A stretch of DNA of 24,906 nucleotides from Prevotellaceae bacterium (GTDB lineage Bacteria; Bacteroidota; Bacteroidia; Bacteroidales; Bacteroidaceae). Within the stretch, counting starts at the first letter, position 1, and every line of letters begins with the position of its first letter. The notes below the pieces were generated by a model, which did no database searches, was not told the DNA's origin, and saw only the letters and a program-made list of their open reading frames with translations. Made by a program: the position numbers and the translations under genes. The stretch is from the NCBI GenBank assembly GCA_019420585.1, contig JAHZGX010000032.1, positions 1-24,906 on the forward strand, in the 5' to 3' direction. Shown piece by piece: positions 22,717 to 24,906 of this stretch.

Positions 22717-24570
22717 CTACTTGATGACCACCATTGTCCAGTAGGTAAGCGAGGGCAGTGTGAAGGTGAGTGTGCCGTCCTGCTGCTGGAAGTCCAACTC
22801 ATTCATGGCGCCGCCCAACTGGTCGGGACTGGCCACGTATACATGCTCTACCGGGCGATTGAAGGTCATGCTCAGGGGTATGTCGGATATCATGGACGGG
22901 GTGCGCATGGTTCCGTCCATGTCCCGCCAACTGAGGCTGTTGGCCGCAGTGAAGTTCAGCAGGTGCAGCACGGTGCAGTCCTCTTTCTCACGGGCTATGG
23001 AAGTTACGCTGCCCAGTTGGGGTGCCCATCCGTTGATGCTGGTCTTGCCAGAGGTGTCAACGGGCACGAGCGAGGCATCGGTACGGATTGTGCCGCCATC
23101 GCGCAGTAGGTTCTGATAAGCAGTCAGGAAGTCGTAATACCACACAATGCGGGTCTTGAGCGCGGTGCTCATGCTGAGTGACGAGTTGGGGAAGTATTCT
23201 CGGCAGAGCATGTGGTCGCCTCCAAGTTCCAAATGGCTGCCTCCCAGGGCAAACATGACCGCATCGGCCATCAGCACGCCTGCCGTGTTGAACTGTGTGT
23301 CGGAGAGGTTGTAGTTCATGTAAGCGGCGAAGACGGTGTTTACCGAGTCGCCTGCATATTTCCTGTTGTTCTCCAAGATGGTGAGCAGGTCGGCATAGTT
23401 TTTCTCGGAGTCCCACAGTTCGTTGTAGAGGAAATCAACTTTCTTTGTGCTTGCTATCTCCTTGGCTGCATAACTGCTCACGGCATTCATGACCAGTCTT
23501 TTCTGCGGGAACTTGGCTTTTACGCTTCTAATGAATTTTGCAAAGCCGGCCGGGATGTCCACCTGAGTGCCGCTGCTGCTGTAGAGCGTGCCTCTGTATC
23601 CCAGTTGGTCTATATGGAACCCATCGAAGTCCAGGTGGTCATACACCTCGGCAATGCGTTTGTTCATGTAGAGAGTCCAGGATGAAAGTCCTGGGTTTAC
23701 CAGATAGATGTCGCTTTTCCATGAGGATGGCAGTTGGTGTCTGTCACGTGTGGTGTGTGCCTGGTTGGTGTAGAGGAAACTGGAGAGGTACACCCCATCG
23801 TCCACTGCATCGGAAAGCGCACCGTAGCACAAGTTGTAGAACATGCTCTTCATGCCCCTTTGGTGCTGTGCCTTGATATAATTCTCCACGCTGCTTGTAT
23901 GCACGGTGCGGTTGGCGATGTCGGTATAGGTGGCCAGGGGAGTACCTTCCTTGGTGCCTCCCCACGGCCAATGGTGCTTGTAATGCCAGTCCTGGAACTG
24001 CACGCCGTTGATATGGCAGCGGTTCAGCCAGTCCATTTCGGCCGCCACCGTGGCCGAGTCCTTGCTGCTTCCGAAATCGGCCACGAACCCATAGCGGGGA
24101 AATCTCTTCCAGTCTGAACTCACATCCACTGCAATGGTGCCTCGCACTGTTTCCCTGCCTGCATTCTTTTGGAATACCTGAACCAGGTAGCCTTGGAAGT
24201 CTTTCTGTGGCGTTTCCCATGTCCACTCGGTGCCCTTCAGTGCCTCTTCGTGCAGCACTTCTCCCAGGTGCATGTAACGTACGTAGGCATTGATAATACG
24301 GCTGCCCTTGTACTTGAACCGCACGGTGGCTCCGGGATGGTAGCATGCCGAATCTGTGCTGAGTTCCAATGTGAGGTTGGCTGTCTGCGTGCGTGGCGTG
24401 TCGTATAGCGGAATGTCTTCGTATGCAATGCTCTCTACTTCGTTCCTGGACAATTTTACGGTGGTCCCGTCAGTCTTGTGTATCTTTATGTCTTGTGCTA
24501 AAAGTCCTGTACATGAAAGCAGTAATGCTGCCGTCATGCATGCTTTGCGTCTTGTGCCTTGCAGTGTCAT
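22717..24570 (-). CDS. GH66 family dextranase-like secreted glycoside hydrolase
   Basis: A 617-residue protein. The signal peptide (RRKACMTAALLLSCTGLLAQD) could be cut at AQ-D by signal peptidase I; LLSC is also a possible lipobox at Cys20, so lipoprotein status is open. Residues 27-52 carry the IHKTDGT...EVESIAY segment common at the start of Bacteroidetes surface proteins. A beta-sandwich (about 60-150) precedes a (beta/alpha)8 barrel. FDGFHIDQLG places the probable nucleophile at Asp321, and LYNELWD places the acid/base at Glu384, as in GH66 endo-dextranases and cycloisomaltooligosaccharide glucanotransferases. A C-terminal beta domain follows. The substrate is probably an alpha-1,6-glucan. 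No SusC/SusD genes are in view. Confidence 0.85.
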   Translation of the reverse strand: MTLQGTRRKACMTAALLLSCTGLLAQDIKIHKTDGTTVKLSRNEVESIAYEDIPLYDTPRTQTANLTLELSTDSACYHPGATVRFKYKGSRIINAYVRYMHLGEVLHEEALKGTEWTWETPQKDFQGYLVQVFQKNAGRETVRGTIAVDVSSDWKRFPRYGFVADFGSSKDSATVAAEMDWLNRCHINGVQFQDWHYKHHWPWGGTKEGTPLATYTDIANRTVHTSSVENYIKAQHQRGMKSMFYNLCYGALSDAVDDGVYLSSFLYTNQAHTTRDRHQLPSSWKSDIYLVNPGLSSWTLYMNKRIAEVYDHLDFDGFHIDQLGYRGTLYSSSGTQVDIPAGFAKFIRSVKAKFPQKRLVMNAVSSYAAKEIASTKKVDFLYNELWDSEKNYADLLTILENNRKYAGDSVNTVFAAYMNYNLSDTQFNTAGVLMADAVMFALGGSHLELGGDHMLCREYFPNSSLSMSTALKTRIVWYYDFLTAYQNLLRDGGTIRTDASLVPVDTSGKTSINGWAPQLGSVTSIAREKEDCTVLHLLNFTAANSLSWRDMDGTMRTPSMISDIPLSMTFNRPVEHVYVASPDQLGGAMNELDFQQQDGTLTFTLPSLTYWTMVVIK

Positions 24571-24650
24571 GTTTGTGGTCTTGTTTGTTTTTGGGTGTTG
24601 TGAGGAGCGCCTCCCCTTGGGTTAGGTACGCCTTCCTGTCTTGTTTGATG

Positions 24651-24658
24651 CAAAGTTA
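24651..24658 (-). promoter_or_regulatory. -7 promoter element for the GH66 gene
   Basis: Leftward TAACTTTG, an exact TAnnTTTG match about 80 bp upstream of the start codon. The nearest -33-like CTTG is at a short 17-bp spacing, so the promoter may be weak or regulated. Confidence 0.45.
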
Positions 24659-24774
24659 GCAAAAAAAGCAATACGCAAGTCCGCATGACTGGAAAACGTG
24701 ACCTTTTTGCATGCTGCGGCTTGCCTTGTTCCTGTAATTGCGTGTGTAAAAATAGGGGATGCTTTTCTGTGGAT

Positions 24775-24811
24775 AAAAAAAAGAATCAATATCATCACTG
24801 ACCTTGATTCT
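24775..24811 (-). terminator. Rho-independent terminator downstream of tRNA-Asp
   Basis: AGAATCAA (24782-24789) pairs with TTGATTCT (24804-24811). Leftward the stem runs straight into a run of eight Ts (24782-24775). It lies about 45 bases beyond the 3' end of the tRNA. Confidence 0.75.
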
Positions 24812-24854
24812 CAAACCTTAAAAATCTAATACCATGAAAAACACTTTTTGCGTG

Positions 24855-24906
24855 CGGTGCGTACGGGACTCGAACCCGTGACCCCATGCGTGACAGGCAT
24901 GTATTC
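24855..24906 (-). tRNA. tRNA-Asp (anticodon GTC), partial
   Basis: The 3' part of a tRNA on the leftward strand, cut at the window edge. The anticodon stem is CATGC/GCATG with loop CTGTCAC, giving anticodon GTC. The T arm is ACGGG-TTCGAGT-CCCGT, followed by ACGCACC and discriminator G, as expected for Asp. CCA is not encoded. The 5' acceptor strand and D arm lie outside. Confidence 0.9.

Noticed and set aside
1..24906. CRISPR array or insertion sequence
   Set aside because: No regularly spaced direct repeats with unique spacers, no transposase and no terminal inverted repeats of insertion-sequence type were seen.

Overview
This window looks like a Bacteroidales chromosome (Bacteroides/Prevotella-like). 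The evidence is a set of promoters of the Bacteroidetes type (TTTG, about 20 bp, TAnnTTTG), mostly weak Shine-Dalgarno sites, tRNA genes without an encoded CCA end, and Bacteroidetes-type protein families: a long HU-like protein with an HTH tail, an ECF sigma/anti-sigma/periplasmic triad, a type IX-like sorting domain and a GH66 enzyme. Genus cannot be fixed from the sequence alone.

Bases 1 to about 9,100 are an AT-richer accessory block. It opens with the C-terminal end of a probable AAA-family ATPase and a Fic-domain protein with a winged-helix tail, followed by a short unknown ORF and a 548-bp non-coding stretch that holds a perfect 16-bp inverted repeat. Next comes a two-gene leftward operon: a degenerate methyltransferase-like protein (6512-7528) and a 1356-residue protein (2357-6427) that joins a GIY-YIG/T5orf172-like N-terminus, a DEAH helicase, an NPPY adenine methyltransferase and a target-recognition-like C-terminus. 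That layout resembles single-chain Type ISP restriction-modification enzymes with a different nuclease module.

The most notable structure lies just upstream of that operon. A 157-bp segment (7564-7720) is bounded by perfect 16-bp inverted repeats (7548-7563 and 7721-7736), each itself nearly palindromic. A tyrosine recombinase (7826-9037) lies next to it, and a strong hairpin terminator (7758-7789) separates the two. The only promoter-like sequence I see in the segment points away from the operon. My reading is a phase-variable promoter switch for the defence operon, caught in the OFF orientation. Two tandem repeats inside the target-recognition-like region of the large enzyme (15 bp x3, in frame; 11 bp x2, out of frame) could add a second layer of variability.

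Divergent from the recombinase is an HU-like gene (9357-10004) preceded by four 21-bp repeats; the last one supplies the -33 element of a consensus promoter.

From about 10,000 onward the window is GC-richer core genome: valS; mazG; an ECF sigma factor with an anti-sigma-like and a periplasmic protein; a small secreted protein with a sorting-like domain; rnz; rpsA; tRNA-Val(CAC); asnB; pfkA; a GH66 dextranase-like enzyme; and a tRNA-Asp(GTC) cut by the window edge. Hairpin terminators separate most of these units.
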